From the NCBI GenBank assembly GCA_035578155.1, contig JAPWDM010000005.1:41430365-41494364 (forward strand): a stretch of 64,000 bases of DNA, read 5' to 3'. Source of the DNA: Brachynemurus nebulosus. Its lineage: Eukaryota; Arthropoda; Insecta; Neuroptera; Myrmeleontidae. Shown piece by piece: positions 36,498-49,057 of the stretch (position 1 is the stretch's first letter; every line of letters starts with the position of its first letter). Below the pieces are notes generated by a model. It ran no database searches and had not been told where the DNA came from. It was given only the letters and a program-made list of their open reading frames with translations. The position numbers and the translations under genes are program-made.

Positions 36498-37849
36498 AGG
36501 TACCTAAGGCAATTAAGGCCCACCTAAGCAAAATATGCTTATTATTTATATATCTTATAAAATATCAAAAATATAGTATTTAATTATAAAAGTTTACTTA
36601 TTTTTTGATAAAAATTCCTAAAAAAATTAATGAATTTGTAATTATACAAGTCAAAAATTTGATTCAAAAAAGTGTCTGCAATTGGGCCTTATTTCCGACT
36701 GGTGTAGAAAATAAGGCCCACCTATTGCAACTGCCTGAAATAGTACATTTATTATTTTTTTTTTTAAATTAATTGTGGGATTTTAATTACTTTAAGAATA
36801 ACTTGAACTTGAAAATACTTTAAGAATAACTTGAACTTATATATCAAAATATTTTGTTATTTTTACACGTTCAAAAAAGTTTCGAAAATCCTTGAATCCC
36901 GCCTTACTGCGTAACTGTCATTGAAAACAACAATAAAAAAAATTACCTAAGTCATTATTTTTAATTTTTAATTTTTTTAACATATTTTTCGCATAAGTCA
37001 AGTACTAGGTGTTTGAATATATTAAGTCGAAATAAATAAATATTAAATCTAAGAGTTCTTCTTAGAATTCCGAATCTCCTTGCAACCTCTCTTTCATTGC
37101 CATGTCGAGTGACATAGCTTAAGGCTGATGCCAGTGCTTCCTCAGACCACAACGCTCTCTTCTTTTTATCAGCCATACTTCCAAACACTAAGGAATAAAA
37201 ATAATAATTCGACCAAACCAACTAAAACTGATCTGGCATCATTAAACAAATGCAACAAATAAATCAAAATTAAATGTACTTAGTTTTTTGTCCTTTTTCC
37301 TTTTTGTTATTTTTATATTAGAGTAACTATAGTAATTTAAGGTTGTGCGTTTAATTTTGCTTCATTTGTTAATGACTTCAGACCTGTTTTAATTGATTTG
37401 ACTTTGTAGTGTTTGATTTTAATTGTGTTGGTAATAAAGCCCAAACAAAATTTGCATGGGCCTTATTATCAACATGTCAGTATTTATGCTTATATACATT
37501 TTATATAAATACTTTAGAAATAAACTAAATTAATTGATGTAAAAATTAAAGAATATTAATTTTTTTCAGTTTTGATAACAATTTGAAAGAAACATACCTT
37601 TAAAAAATCATTAATATAACACTCACAATGTGCACAATTTTTATATCAACGAACGAAAATGTAACCTCTAAATTTGTTTGTTAAAATATGACATGAGTTT
37701 ATTACTCTGAGTAGCTCAACTTTTGTATCTGGTTTTGAAATGATTGAAAGTTCATTTTAAACTTGTTGATAAGTTAGAGAACTTTTCTTGGTAAGAAATA
37801 TAGCTAATGGGCCTTATTACCCGCTGGGCCTTAAATGCCTTAGGTACCT
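36498..37849. mobile_element. TA-target element B (pogo-like), word TAAGGCCCA
   Basis: The ends are AGGTACCTAAGGCAATTAAG on the left and, reverse complemented, AGGTACCTAAGGCATTTAAG on the right, flanked by TA (36496-36497 and 37850-37851). The word aaggccca recurs in both orientations at about 36684, 36712, 37438, 37468 and 37808. A psq helix-turn-helix remnant is encoded inside. Confidence 0.85.
37060..37176 (-). pseudogene. psq-type helix-turn-helix remnant of a pogo-like transposase
   Basis: From the ATG at 37176 the minus strand reads MADKKKRALWSEEALASALS, then NEREVARRFGILRRTLR. This fits the psq helix-turn-helix pattern at the N-terminus of pogo/Tigger-type transposases (W-S-x-E-x-hydrophobic, then V-A-x-x-F-G-I-x-x-x-T-L). 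After about 45 residues the frame enters AT-rich text and ends at 36961. The CENP-B-type second helix-turn-helix and the DDE domain are absent. It supports the family assignment of the surrounding element. Confidence 0.7.
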
Positions 37850-38856
37850 TATAAATAGAATATAAAAAAATAAAGTTTTTGAATAAAAAAAATCTGAAAT
37901 AGAGAAAAGGGTAAGTTAAGGTAAAAAATAAAAATCTTTTCGAGTTGCTCGAAGCATGAAAGTTTATTTGACTCTATGTATTCTCAGGGGATTTTTGGGT
38001 TCGAGAAAGATGAAGTTCAGACTTAACATGTTACATAGAAATTCATATATTTAACAATTACTCAGTCAGTTTAATAGCCATAAAATAAAATTGCTTTGAA
38101 TTTTTAAAACAGTTAACAATAATTCCAACTTTACAATTTTGTTATTTGACTAGAGCAAGTAGGTATAAAAAAATTATAGGTATATTTAATAGCCATTAAA
38201 TTTACTATGTGACACAAACTTAGTTAAATCGCTGTGTAAACGTAACGAAAGAAAAATAGAAAAATAATAAAAAGAGAAGATGTAAGGTACGTAGATAGCA
38301 CATGCGGAATTAATCAATTTTATGAAACGTACAAAATAAATTTCACTACAAAAGAATTTAAGGCAAGTTACGAAAGTATTTAGTTTAAATACAAGACCGA
38401 TTAAGACTTGACCGATTGTTAGCACATAAGTAAATTTTATGAAAACCAATAAAAAAGTAAAAAGATAATTAAGTAGCATTGTAAAAAAATGTACCAACGT
38501 AACAAGAATAACCAAGGTATAGAAAATACAGAAAATAGCAAATTTTGCCAATATTAGCTAATATAAAAGAAGCCAATATAAAAAGCCAGTGTTAAATCAA
38601 TTTACAAAATAAAATTAGTTTTAGATTGAATAAATGTGGTTTCTGGTTAAAAATTGTTCATTTAGTATGTTACAAAAAACGAAATGATTCAACTAAGATT
38701 TCAACACGATTATAATTAGTTAGCACAAGTTGACACAAGTTAGTCTAGCCATCACTCGCATGAAATTTATCACAGACAAAGAAAACGTGAAAATCAAAGT
38801 TGACTTATCTGAAATTTGCTGAAAATTGATGTTTGCTAGTGTAACATCGGCACTAA
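37850..38856. other. AT-rich spacer
   Basis: A 121-codon hydrophobic minus-strand frame at 38186-38551 is built from AT-rich codons and is not believed. Confidence 0.5.
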
Positions 38857-39048
38857 TTCTTATGGAAATTTGACAATTGTACGGTCAACACTCTTGATGA
38901 AAGCTTGAATTCCAATCGGCCACTCGAAATACCATCATTGCATGTTGAATGGGATGTAGTTTTTTTCCAGAAAGAAGAAGCATACAGGAAGAAAATATTA
39001 CGATCTCTAACCAAGCCAGAGACTACTCAAGTAGCGGAAGCATTGTAA
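38857..39048 (+). pseudogene. Coding-like 63-codon block without a start codon
   Basis: The frame lies between a TAA at 38854 and a TAA at 39046 and has no ATG. It includes VNTLDESLNSNRPLEI and KEEAYRKKILRSLTK, followed by PETTQVAEAL. Residue usage is balanced and GC is above local background, so it may be a last exon or a gene relic. A possible acceptor (tttttttccag) lies inside at 38969-38979. The family is not recognised. Confidence 0.3.
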
Positions 39049-40126
39049 TCAACTTTGAAATATAAAAATTTCCATTTGGATGAAGAAAATCATCTTCCAC
39101 CCAAAATGAAAAGTTGCACGCACATTTTACGTTTTAGAACTTCCTGAATACTTTTTATGTGCCGCCGTCTATGTTTTAGTTCAATCTCTTATTAAGTAGG
39201 TAACTAACTGAACAGTTAGTTGTATCCGATTTTATTTAAAAATTTGTTCGATTTATTAGCCTGTTAGCTAAACAGACTATCATTTTTTTGGTTTAAAATT
39301 GGATACAACTAAAATTGGATACTTTGTAAACACCACAAGTGACCGCACACCCAACTCGAATTAACTAACAGACACAAGAAATCGGGGTTTAATGTCTAGG
39401 TGATCCCCAAAATGTTCTATATCAACCCGCAGGGATCGATGACGACCTGCAAGGAGTCCTCGTTGGCGGAGGAAAAAATTGGGGTCTGCGAGATGTAAAT
39501 GGGGGCCACAACAATAAAACTATTGCGGAACAGGTAGATTCGTTTGCTTGTCGTTGTACAAGGGGCCTATCCAAAACCGAAAACTATGGCAAGTGATCTA
39601 CGTTTGGAAGTTTCTGTTGCCCTTATACAATTCTTCAAGTAACATTGACTGAAAAATGAACGGCCGATTATGTTCATACTGGTCACATATCTATAATTTG
39701 TCTTTTTTTTTGAGTGGCTTAAGTAGTTTGCGAAAGAAACAAAAATGAAATGAAAATAGGAAAGAACCCCCTGAATGAAGTTAAGTTGGAAAAAGTGGAT
39801 TTATTCCAAGGGCAAAGTGGTAGATTTAAGAAAAAATTACATAAAATTAATTTTACATATTTTTTATTACTCTTTGTTTAAATAAAAATAAATCATAAAT
39901 ATTTTTTTAATTCAAATTATACATTATGTTAACTTTATGAACAACAAAATGAAAGTGCTCGTCCCTCCCAAAATTGCCTTATATTTGACATTTAAATGTT
40001 ATATCCTGCGCATCGCCAATATAAATTTTCGTAATATAGGTACCAAAGAATTTGATTATATTATGTCAACAATAATACTTGGCCTGTAGACGTCTTCATA
40101 TTCACATAACTAGGCACTAGATTATA
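39049..40126. other. Spacer with unclassified GC-richer patch
   Basis: Bases 39355-39600 are GC-richer (gatgacgacctgcaaggagt) with several broken short frames and may be an old element. Copies of attggatac sit near 39300-39330. No gene is called. Confidence 0.4.
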
Positions 40127-41181
40127 TGAGCCGTTTATTTTGAAAGTGGGGCAAGTCTACATTTTGTTATTGCGAGATATTTAAGGGTTTGCGTTTCAAT
40201 AAATTTAAAAATATTGGTAAGTGTTAATAGACATATTTTTTGTATTTTGTGGTATTAGATAATGTAAGTTTATAATCCAATAGTGTTTATAGTGCTGGCT
40301 AAAAAGAATAGTGGTTTTATTATAACTAAATGGACTTGCCTCACTTTCAAAATTAATGAATTATTGTAATCGTTAATTTAAATGGATTATATTTGAGTTT
40401 TATCATTTAAAAATAAACATAATAAAAACTTTTCATACGACAGTTCAACTTCAGAAGCACGTACTGTGACATTAATACCACCTGCCAGAGCCTTAGTAGT
40501 ATAAATGAGTGTATGAAAATAAGTATGTATTGTACTTTAAAAGGGCGACTTACCCTCTTTGCAGTGTTGCTTAAAATGAATTTGGAAATTTATTCTAATT
40601 GTTTTAAACTATTTTCCTTGAAGAAGTTTTTAATTACTCAAATAGTACGATTATGTCGACACAGTCACCCCCGTAATTAACCCCCAAATTTTAGCCCTAA
40701 TCTACCCCCGTTGGTGTAATTTAAACAAATTGCATATCAATAGATAGATTTTTAAAAAAGAGTAATATCGCCAATTTAAGCTTTTGCTCTATTTCTTACC
40801 GTTTTCGAGATATTTGAAGAATTAAATTTTCACCCCAATTTTTGCAAGACGATTTCACCCCTTCAAAGCGCTTTTCCGCAGATAAAAAAATACGTGTTAC
40901 TTATTTTTTAGTGTTCTACAACATATCTAAGCTTCATCAAAATCAATAGGTCCGGTTTCAGAAATTTTTCTTGTAAGATGGACTTGCACCACTATCAAAA
41001 TAAAGATATTTACAATATTGTTAAGAGCTAAAACTTCAATCTTCCAAATATTAGGCTTCTGAATTTTTTTGACTATAAATTGTTGACAGATAAAAATATC
41101 ATACTAAGCCTTATCTATAACTACCATTATCTTCATTTTTTTCAAAAATGGACTTGCTCCACTTTCAAAATAAACGGCTCA
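40127..41181. mobile_element. TA-target element C, word GAAAGTGGxGCAAGTCCA
   Basis: The ends begin TGAGCCGTTTATTTTGAAAG on both sides, matching for about 33 bases, with TA outside (40125-40126 and 41182-41183). The word recurs inside, inverted, at 40329-40355 (ggacttgcctcactttcaaa) and 40979-41003 (ggacttgcaccactatcaaa). An interspersed repeat of family X lies inside in reverse orientation. Confidence 0.85.
40428..40985 (-). repeat. Interspersed repeat family X, copy 3, with adjacent MITE arm
   Basis: Reversed, it reads family X text (40985 to 40650) and then a MITE-like arm (40500 to 40428), the same order as at 7165-7744. The two parts therefore probably spread together as a composite. Confidence 0.6.
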
Positions 41182-41438
41182 TATAAAGAACTGTAATAAT
41201 ATATTCTTGAACTGCCAGTTTTATTAAATTTTTTTATTAGATTCTTAACCACTTTATAAATATTCTTGTTATTTAAAAAAATATAATATGCTATGTAAAA
41301 ATATGGGAAAGCATATCGTCGGTCTAGAACATGTACATAGATAGGTACTGTGTCTTTCAAAAATTTTTCAAAATATTTTAAAAAGTGTGAAAATTTCTTA
41401 GCGAATCTATGTTGAATTTGTTTATTTAGCTGGAAGTA

Positions 41439-41955
41439 CAGCTGAACTCTTATTCATGCGGTCCTTTTTTGTGCGATTTTTTTATGCGGTTTGTAAAAAA
41501 TGACCATTAAAATGCATAATGTCAATCAAAATCACGAGACAGTAAAAAACTTAAACAATTACTATAATAACTTTCTTTGATAAAAATAGTTTTTAACGGC
41601 TTTTAAGTATTTAATCAATACATCGCATAAGAACATAAGTTATTGCATCATTTAACTTTGTTAAAAATGTATTTTTCAAAATTTTCATAATATTATAAAA
41701 TTGAAATAAAATATTTCTACGGGTAAATTAAAGCTTTATCTTGTTTATAGAAGCAACTTCGAAGGAAATTTCTAAGTTTTGAGCCTTTTGAGTGGTTTTT
41801 TCGATGAAACTTTTTTTATGCGGTCCTGACCAACCGCACAAAAAAGTTTTTTGTACAATTTGGATCGAACTATACTTTTTATAGCTATTTATGATATTTT
41901 TTAATATATTTTTTTTATGCGGGCCCTATCCACCACACAAAAAAGAGTTCAGCTG
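41439..41955. mobile_element. TA-target element E, copy 1 (Tigger-like)
   Basis: The ends are CAGCTGAACTC on both sides, with TA outside (41437-41438 and 41956-41957). The words ttttttatgcggtcc and gcacaaaaaa recur at both ends. It is non-coding, 517 bases. A second copy is at 59101-59648, and a third may be cut by the window end. Confidence 0.85.
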
Positions 41956-43507
41956 TACTTATAGTTGGTTGAAGTTAAATTTTCCGAACTTGGAAATTTT
42001 TATGAAATTCCCAAATTCCCATTTTTATTAAGAATCCGTACTTAGAAGATAAAAAAGAATTCTCGTGGTGAGACTTCATTGTGAATCTGTGGACCGTCTG
42101 CTACTATTACTATCAAAATGGGTACAGTTGTAGAAATCGTTTACTTTCAATTACTCCTGGAAAAAAAAAAGTCAAAAAATTTTTATTTTTATCTGGAAAC
42201 AAGTCTGAAATACGGTAGGGAGAGGTGGAATTCAAAAATGGGAAAATAGTGGAACAGGTTACTATATGAAAGGACATCGTTTATGCTTTACTCGTATACT
42301 ATACAAAACTATATTTTGAACTGCACAAACTCCAAAATTGACAATTATCTGAAACTTTACCAGAAAGATTAGGAAGGAAGAATGACCAGATAACTAGACA
42401 ATTAAATGATGAAATCAGTTTTTGAATTTTTTCTAAAATCTGACCGAATTATCAAGAATTACTGAAAAATTCATTATTCTAAGAGTCATTTTTTGTTATT
42501 TGTTTTTCTTTTAAATTTTTGAGCGTGTTTTTAAATGCAACTACCGATTTTTTTTTTAATTTAACAAAAAGTAAGTAGTTATATGTCAAAATAAAAAAAA
42601 ATGAGGACCGACAGCACTATGTGCGAAGATTTTTTTAAGTATAATTTTTTTCTTGAAAAAAATTAAGTGTTTTGGACCGAAAAATTGAATATCTTGGAAA
42701 TTTCTTAATTTTTTTTAACCCAAAAGACATTTTAAGGTACTTCAAACTTTGAAATACTCTTTTCAATTTTTGACTGAGCCTTTTGAATAAAGTGCAAAAA
42801 CTTTCATTAGCGTTCCTTTAATTTTTTGATAAATATATTAACACTTCTGAGACCGTCAATATATAATTTCGTAGAAAACTGTACTAGGCCATATTCTACC
42901 TACATGGATGAATACGCAGACATACACATCCATCTAACGGCAAATAAAATATAAATAAATTATTGGAATTGCACTTTATTTCATATAATCCTTCGCCTTC
43001 GCCTTCGCCTTCAACGTCGTCGTTATCCTTTTGTTTTCCAACTAGTCAGCACCGTTCTATTTTATTCTTATATAATCCTATATAAAAACATCAATATATA
43101 CAGAAAATACTACGTTGAGTAAGGGAGTGCAAAAAACTATGTAAGACGAAACTAGTGTAAGAACCAAGCACACCATTTTTCCGTTTTCATAAATGGTTAG
43201 CAACTGTTTAAACAGAATAAGACGAGAATAGAAAAAAAGTAGATATAAAACCTAATAAAATTCTAGATAATCTTTTTATAAGTATTGTAAAATTACAGTT
43301 TCATTTTAAAGTACAAACAAAGAAAAACATATTGATGTTGCGAGCGAGAGATAAAGACAGATTTGGATCGATTCTTTTTTTGTCTGGTTGTGAGAATTAC
43401 AAAGCATAAATTAGTTTCATATTTAAAAAAAAATTAAATAGAAATAAGAATTATTTCAATTTAATTAAAGAAAGAGACACAAAAGAAATTCTCAATGACT
43501 CTCTGCA
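41956..43507. other. AT-rich spacer with a ccttcg microsatellite
   Basis: A short run of ccttcg units followed by cgtcgtcg lies at 42990-43022. Nothing else was recognised. Confidence 0.55.
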
Positions 43508-43560
43508 GGCGGATAATGATTCCGATGGAACGAATCAAAACATGGATGCAACTACCACTG
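43508..43560 (+). CDS. Candidate 53-base internal exon
   Basis: An acceptor-like ctctctgcag ends at 43507 and a strong donor gtaagt starts at 43561. The block between has one clear open reading, ADNDSDGTNQNMDATTTV, and is much less AT-rich than its flanks. Small exons of this kind occur in insect genes with long introns. No neighbouring exon was found, so the host gene, if any, is unknown. Confidence 0.3.
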
Positions 43561-44179
43561 TGTAAGTGTGTTAGTAATGCGGGACCCCCGAGCTACAGGG
43601 ATGCCAACATGTGTAAGAAAAAATTTATAAAATATTATCCATAAAATGTTATATTATTGATAAGAGAATATAAGGGCTATAATAGTATAGTTAATTTTTT
43701 TAATCCTTTCGGTTATATCCGCAATAGCTTAAAGGAGTTTTTCTAAACAAAAATTTATTAAAAATTGTTACAGACAAGAACGGCTATTGGATGGCTTATT
43801 CCATAGGCAGACAATATTATTGTCTGTGGAAAAGATTTGAATTTGTGAAATAAATTTGAAATTCCTTGAATCACTTCTCATCTTTAAACCTTGTTTCCAA
43901 AATACTGATCTTATAATAATTTTTCAACTGTGAATTTAAAAAATCTAAAAAAGATAATACAAAATAGAAACACTTGTTAAGAAATTTCAATTAGAATTAT
44001 TTTGGATATCTTGAGTTGGTAACTTCAGGAGATAGGTAAGATAAGGAACGTAATTAACTCTCACAGTAACATATACAATGAATGGGTACGTAACCTTACA
44101 GAATAGATATTTATGTATTTCTATGGTAAACCGTAAATATACATATATTACACTAATTTTCCTATATTCTATCCTGAAA
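43561..44179. other. AT-rich spacer
   Basis: Nothing recognised. Confidence 0.55.
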
Positions 44180-45340
44180 CATGTGAAAAATTTTAACTAT
44201 AAGGCGGCCAACTTTTTCACTAGCCAATGCGGGACAATATAACCTAATGGACGGAGAACGATAAATCATAACACGACCTAATGTTGTACTAACTAATGGT
44301 CAAGATAATTCCAGGCTACAATAATTCGGTCTAAAATTAAAGAATTGCTTTTAAGCTATGGGCTAACGCTTAAGAAAATGTCTATATTTAAACGACGAAA
44401 TTCTTTCCAGAATACAATAATACTCTATAAAATTAAGGAACAGATATTAACATATTATACAGATATTAACAAGGAAGAAATATTTTTCTAATGCTTTAGG
44501 GGGACCACTAGGGTACCAGCCATCCGAAGTGTGGGTTCTGATTTTCATTGTTAACTTTGAGGTATTGAGAAATGTGTGAAGGTTGATAGTTCGGGAGTTT
44601 ATGGACGTAACTGCCAGTCACATGTTGTGGAGAAACTAGACTCTGGCACATTTACACGACTCATCTAGTTTGACTATGACCGTTTTAGTGAATACAACTA
44701 CATTTTTCAAATTTGCTGCAGTTATAACTCGAAGACAAATCATTCGATCGATTTGATTCTTATTGCAGCTTCTTTTATATATATTTCTTCGCACCATGAA
44801 CCTTCAGCTTTCCGATCGAATAAAAAATGTAATTTTCGCAAGCCAAAAACTTTTTTTTAAATATTCCGCCATTTTGTTAAATTTCAACTTTTTTTTTTCG
44901 ATTGAGGTTCACGGCACGGACCATACCTTCTAGTTTAATAGGTTTTTTTGGTTTTTTTGATTTCAGTCAATGTTATTCCAACGTCAATTCGTACAATGTT
45001 ATTCCAACTAATGGCGGAAGTAATTTCAGGATACAATAATACTATTTAAGATCAAAGAATTGCTTTTAAAATTTCTCTTATGCTTAGGAAAGCGTCAATA
45101 TTTATCTGAATTATATGGTCGACCAAGTGGTCGGACAACGACATTTCATATTACACGACCAAATGTTATACTAATGGCGGAAATGATTCCAGGATACAAT
45201 AATGCTATTTAAAATTAAAGCTAACGGTTTTTAAATATTTTTCTGATGCTTAAGAAAATATCGATATGTATTTGAATTACATGTTAGGCGAAATTGTCGT
45301 AAAAACACATTTCATATTAAGTATAAATGTAAAAACTGAT
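44180..45340. repeat. Degenerate tandem array of about 163-base units
   Basis: Units share ttccaggatacaataat, atttaaaattaaag and tttttctgatgcttaag. Markers fall at 44322, 45036 and 45199. A TTAA element is inserted in the array at 44497. Confidence 0.6.
44497..44970 (-). mobile_element. Partial inverted copy of the TTAA element at 15675
   Basis: The GGGGGACCACTAGGG end follows ctttaggg, apparently a mutated TTAA. The sequence then matches the reverse complement of about 15950-16559. The other end is missing. The equivalent place in a neighbouring tandem unit reads gatgcttaag, which would be the target. Confidence 0.7.
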
Positions 45341-45413
45341 GTAACTGAACTGTAAAAATTGTCATATGTGATTATAAATATGACCGGTCCACACAAAATT
45401 ATCAGAGATTTTA

Positions 45414-45448
45414 CCGGGCCGTGACCAAAAAAAGGTTGAGAAACACTG
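45414..45448 (-). mobile_element. Solo hAT terminus
   Basis: On the minus strand it reads CAGTGTTTCTCAACC, then gtcacggccc, a classic hAT end. Directly beyond it lies family X text (ttctacaacatat). No partner end was found. Confidence 0.6.
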
Positions 45449-45459
45449 TTCTACAACAT

Positions 45460-46324
45460 ATATAAATTTCATTAAAATCGGTATGTCCGGCCTCGGGATA
45501 TTCACTTGCCAATTATTTTTTTTTATTATTTCCAATCTACTGAATGCGGGACTTCATCTGGGACGCATAATTGCTGCTTTTCCAGGACTGTCTCGCAGAA
45601 TCTGGGACGGTTGGCCGTTTTATCTAACTACCAATTCCAGAACCCTTAATTAATGCGTACCTAATACATAATTGACGAATTTTTTTTTTTAGAAATGCAT
45701 GTATTTTTTGTCGCAATGCGTTTCCTTTTCTTCTTTTTTTTCTCGTACAGGTAATATTGAAATTAAGAGAAAAATGTTGCATAATAAACGAAATATGAGT
45801 TCTCATAATGTATTATTTTTCTTCTATATTTGCACCGTAGATTGTTTGTATCTCACACCTCCGTATTATTAAATTTTTATCATTTATTTTGTTTTTTATG
45901 GCGTTATTTTGTTTACATTTTTCCATTGTGTATCAAAAACTTCTTTCATTATTTCTTATTTTGTCATTAAATGTAAACATTTTATTTAAGACTAAATACA
46001 TTATACTTTTTCGAGTTGAAACAATCAATTTTTTAGAAGCTATCCTGTTAGATAGTATTATATTTCAACAATATTCTCCAGAAATTTGAGAGAAAAATTC
46101 TAAATACCTTGAAAGTTATAGCGTCAAGTACTATAATAATGGGAATAGACACTTTGTCAAAACTTGTCAAATGTGAATTCCTGAACACTGATCGGTTTGA
46201 AATTTTAAAATGTTGTTTTACACAACAATACCCACATAATAATACAAAATGGTGAACGTCAAAAGTTGGCGGTTTTAAAACACCATTTTTTAATCTGTAG
46301 CTTTTTTATATAAAAGAACATATG
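45460..46324. other. Spacer
   Basis: After a short family X piece (45460-45500) and a GC-richer patch with gcgggac words (45540-45620), the sequence is AT-rich. No gene. Confidence 0.5.
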
Positions 46325-46440
46325 CACAGCTTAATGGTTTCTGACGTCATAAGACGTCAAGTGAAACCTTAGTAACTCACACACCACGTCGTACGACGTC
46401 AACAATTTCCTATTTAAAGTGTATTAGCTGTCGAAATAAT
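46325..46440 (+). repeat. Short interspersed repeat, three copies in the window
   Basis: The phrases ataagacgtcaagtgaaacc and taaagtgtattagctgtc recur reversed at 49205-49280 and diverged at 51190-51300. Confidence 0.55.
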
Positions 46441-46764
46441 GTGCCAGTTGAACGTTTTATCGTTATAGGTTATGACCGACTGGTGTCTAATTTCAACTGC
46501 ATTTGTTAAAAAGTTTTTAAAATATCGTGCGCACCGATTTCAAAATTGTTGCTTTGAGGAATTCATATTTTGATACTTTTGATAAAATATATATTCATTA
46601 TACTAAAAGAAAATTTCAGAGAATATTATTGGAATATAGTACCTTCCAATAGAATGGTCTCTAAAAAGTCAATTTCGCCAATACGAAAAAGTATAATACC
46701 TATGGCCTTAACTAAAAAGTCTCGTAATTCATACCTAGGAAGGCTCGCTATAGTAGCCCAGGCA

Positions 46765-47665
46765 GGTAAAGTGGTCACTACTAGTTTGCAAATGAACTAA
46801 TAGCTGTCATCTCTTGTTATTTAGTTTAAATTATAGATTGACAGTTTACATAGTGTCACGGTGCATATCAACTCGTTAGGTGTTACTTAGAAAATTTTAT
46901 TTAAAAAAAGGGTTTCTTGTGCCCTCTGATCTAAGGTAAGTACTTACAAATATTGTATAAAATATATCGTATTATGAATACTTCGTTTTTGTGAATATTC
47001 CCGGTATCTGTTGTAGTTCTGAAGTAATTAATTTTATAATAAACAATTATGAATCATACGTTGGGGCGGAACTTATTTTAGTTTTCCTATTTTACTTAGT
47101 TTCGGGTAATGTGGCCCACTATGTATAAAGGTAAAGTGGCCCAGTGGATCTAGTGGTGGTACCAGAATTGTGGCCGCAATCAATGGCTGAGTACGATGTA
47201 CGATATGCAAAAGATGTGTCTATGAAGTCTGCTCTGGTTGCAATGAGGAAGATGGCGATTTTACTTGTGAGTTTTGTTTTAAAAATAAATAGTTACCATC
47301 TGAGTACTTTGGATAATTAAAAATTGTTTTTATGGTTGCTAACTAGTAGCAAATTGTAATATTTTTGATTAAAAATTGTAATTTCATCTAAAAATTAAAA
47401 AGTCAGTTTTAATCTATGTTAACTTTTAATATTAATAATACTATGCCACTTTACCTACCCAAGGTGGGTAATGTGGTCATTTTGTCACTTACGAAATAAT
47501 TGATAATTTTTTATTACTGTGAATATGTAAACCGTATGTATATTATAAAATAAAGACTTTATTAAATTTACAATTGCATTATATCAAGAAATATCAATTA
47601 ATTAAAACCGTTTAGAAAATATATCAATTCAAACCTTAGGGTGGCCACATTGCCCTACCTTCCCC
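46765..47665 (+). mobile_element. Element D (pogo-like), word GGTAATGTGGCCCA, left end unclear
   Basis: The right end, reverse complemented, is GGGGAAGGTAGGGCAATGTG, with TA beyond it. The word recurs at about 46765, 47105, 47131, 47463 and, inverted, 47640. A Cys-rich transposase tail is encoded inside. The left boundary was not resolved. Confidence 0.55.
47164..47292 (+). pseudogene. Cys-rich C-terminal tail of a pogo-like transposase
   Basis: The frame reads RIVAAING, then a TGA where the family has Trp, then VRCTICKRCVYEVCSGC and DFTCEFCFKNK up to a TAG at 47290. The spaced Cys pairs (C-x2-C, C-x2-C, C-x2-C) match the small zinc-binding tail found at the end of many insect pogo/Tigger-like transposases. 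One G-to-A change explains the internal stop. The catalytic part is missing nearby. Confidence 0.6.
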
Positions 47666-47668
47666 TAT

Positions 47669-49057
47669 ATAAATATTTTACCTAAATTGAACTACCAGAA
47701 AACAATTCTACAATTTAAAAGTGATTCGTACATCCTTTATTAATTCATTTTAAAATTATTTATTATTTATTGTTCGTATTGTATTTTAAAAATAGAAAAA
47801 AAAAAACACTTAATTGGTCTACTTTTGGTGTGTTTACCCTAAATACTAAAAATTTCTGCAGTCCTTTCATATACGAAATTAAATTGTGCAGCCATCTGTT
47901 GATATACTCACCAATTATGTTGAATGTCTTATTGAAACAGATATCTGTATAAGCCGCCAAAAAGTTAACATTTAATAAAATATTAAATTGTGATTGTAAT
48001 TCAACATTGGATAAATTCACGCTTCATTAGTTATTTGTTCATTAAAATAAATGAGCTTGTTTTACTTTTATTAATACAAAAAATAAAATACTGTTACTGG
48101 TTACACAAAATCAATAAATGTAATTTAGCAAAGGTACAAACCACTATTCATGTTCAATGTTTAAGCATTTATAAAAGAGATGTCAGCCCATAATGTTTTA
48201 GTTATTCATTTTTGAAAACTATATATCGGTGGTGGAAGCAGTGGGTAGTAAGGTTTCCAATAAATTTCTAATATTTATTGAAATTTCTTTTATTAGTTTA
48301 CTTCGGTTTATACCTCACTACATACAAGATTTCAAGATCCTTTAAAAAAAATTGATATCAGATAATATCTCAAAATCAAATTAATTTTAAATTGTCAGAA
48401 GCAGTTCCATACGTAAACAAAGAAAAGAATTATCACATCTTTGTTTGAGATTACAAAAACGATTAGGTATACAATTTAAATTTTAATAAGAATAATTTAT
48501 TTCTTTTTAAAGAAATAACTTCATACCAGAATCAGTGAGCTACTTTTCCTAAAATAAAAAAATGTAATTTTGTTCTCAGTCAAATTATTTGGACTAATTG
48601 AATTAAATCCTAATTGAATTCATACAATTTTTTTATAATTTCATTTTTTTTCAATTTAAAGTTTCCATTCTTTTATCAGAGACAACAGAATTCAAAACTA
48701 TTGTAACAAAAAAAATATAAATTTACTCTTGGGAGGTACGAGAGACCATCTTTCTTTTGTTCTAAGAAATTATTAACTCTTATAATAATTATGTTTTCTG
48801 ATGGTAAAACCTTTTGTCGTAATTTGGTGCGTGAAAGAGTTTATAAAAATTTTCCATTTTCTACTTTTTGTTTCAAGTACAGACATAGAAAATAACATTT
48901 AATATTTTTAAAAGTCAAAAACATTGAAATATTAGGAAATTCTTGGAAATTTATATTCATTTGGATTTTATTTTTTAATTGGTAAAGAAAAGGTTTCTGG
49001 GGTGAGGTTTTACGTATAATGTGTATTTACCTAATGCGCAAGGATGATATGTTAATA
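47669..49057. other. AT-rich spacer
   Basis: Nothing recognised. Confidence 0.6.

Noticed and set aside
38186..38551. 121-codon hydrophobic minus-strand frame, membrane-protein-like
   Set aside because: Composition is what AT-rich DNA gives by chance, with no start context and no recognisable family.
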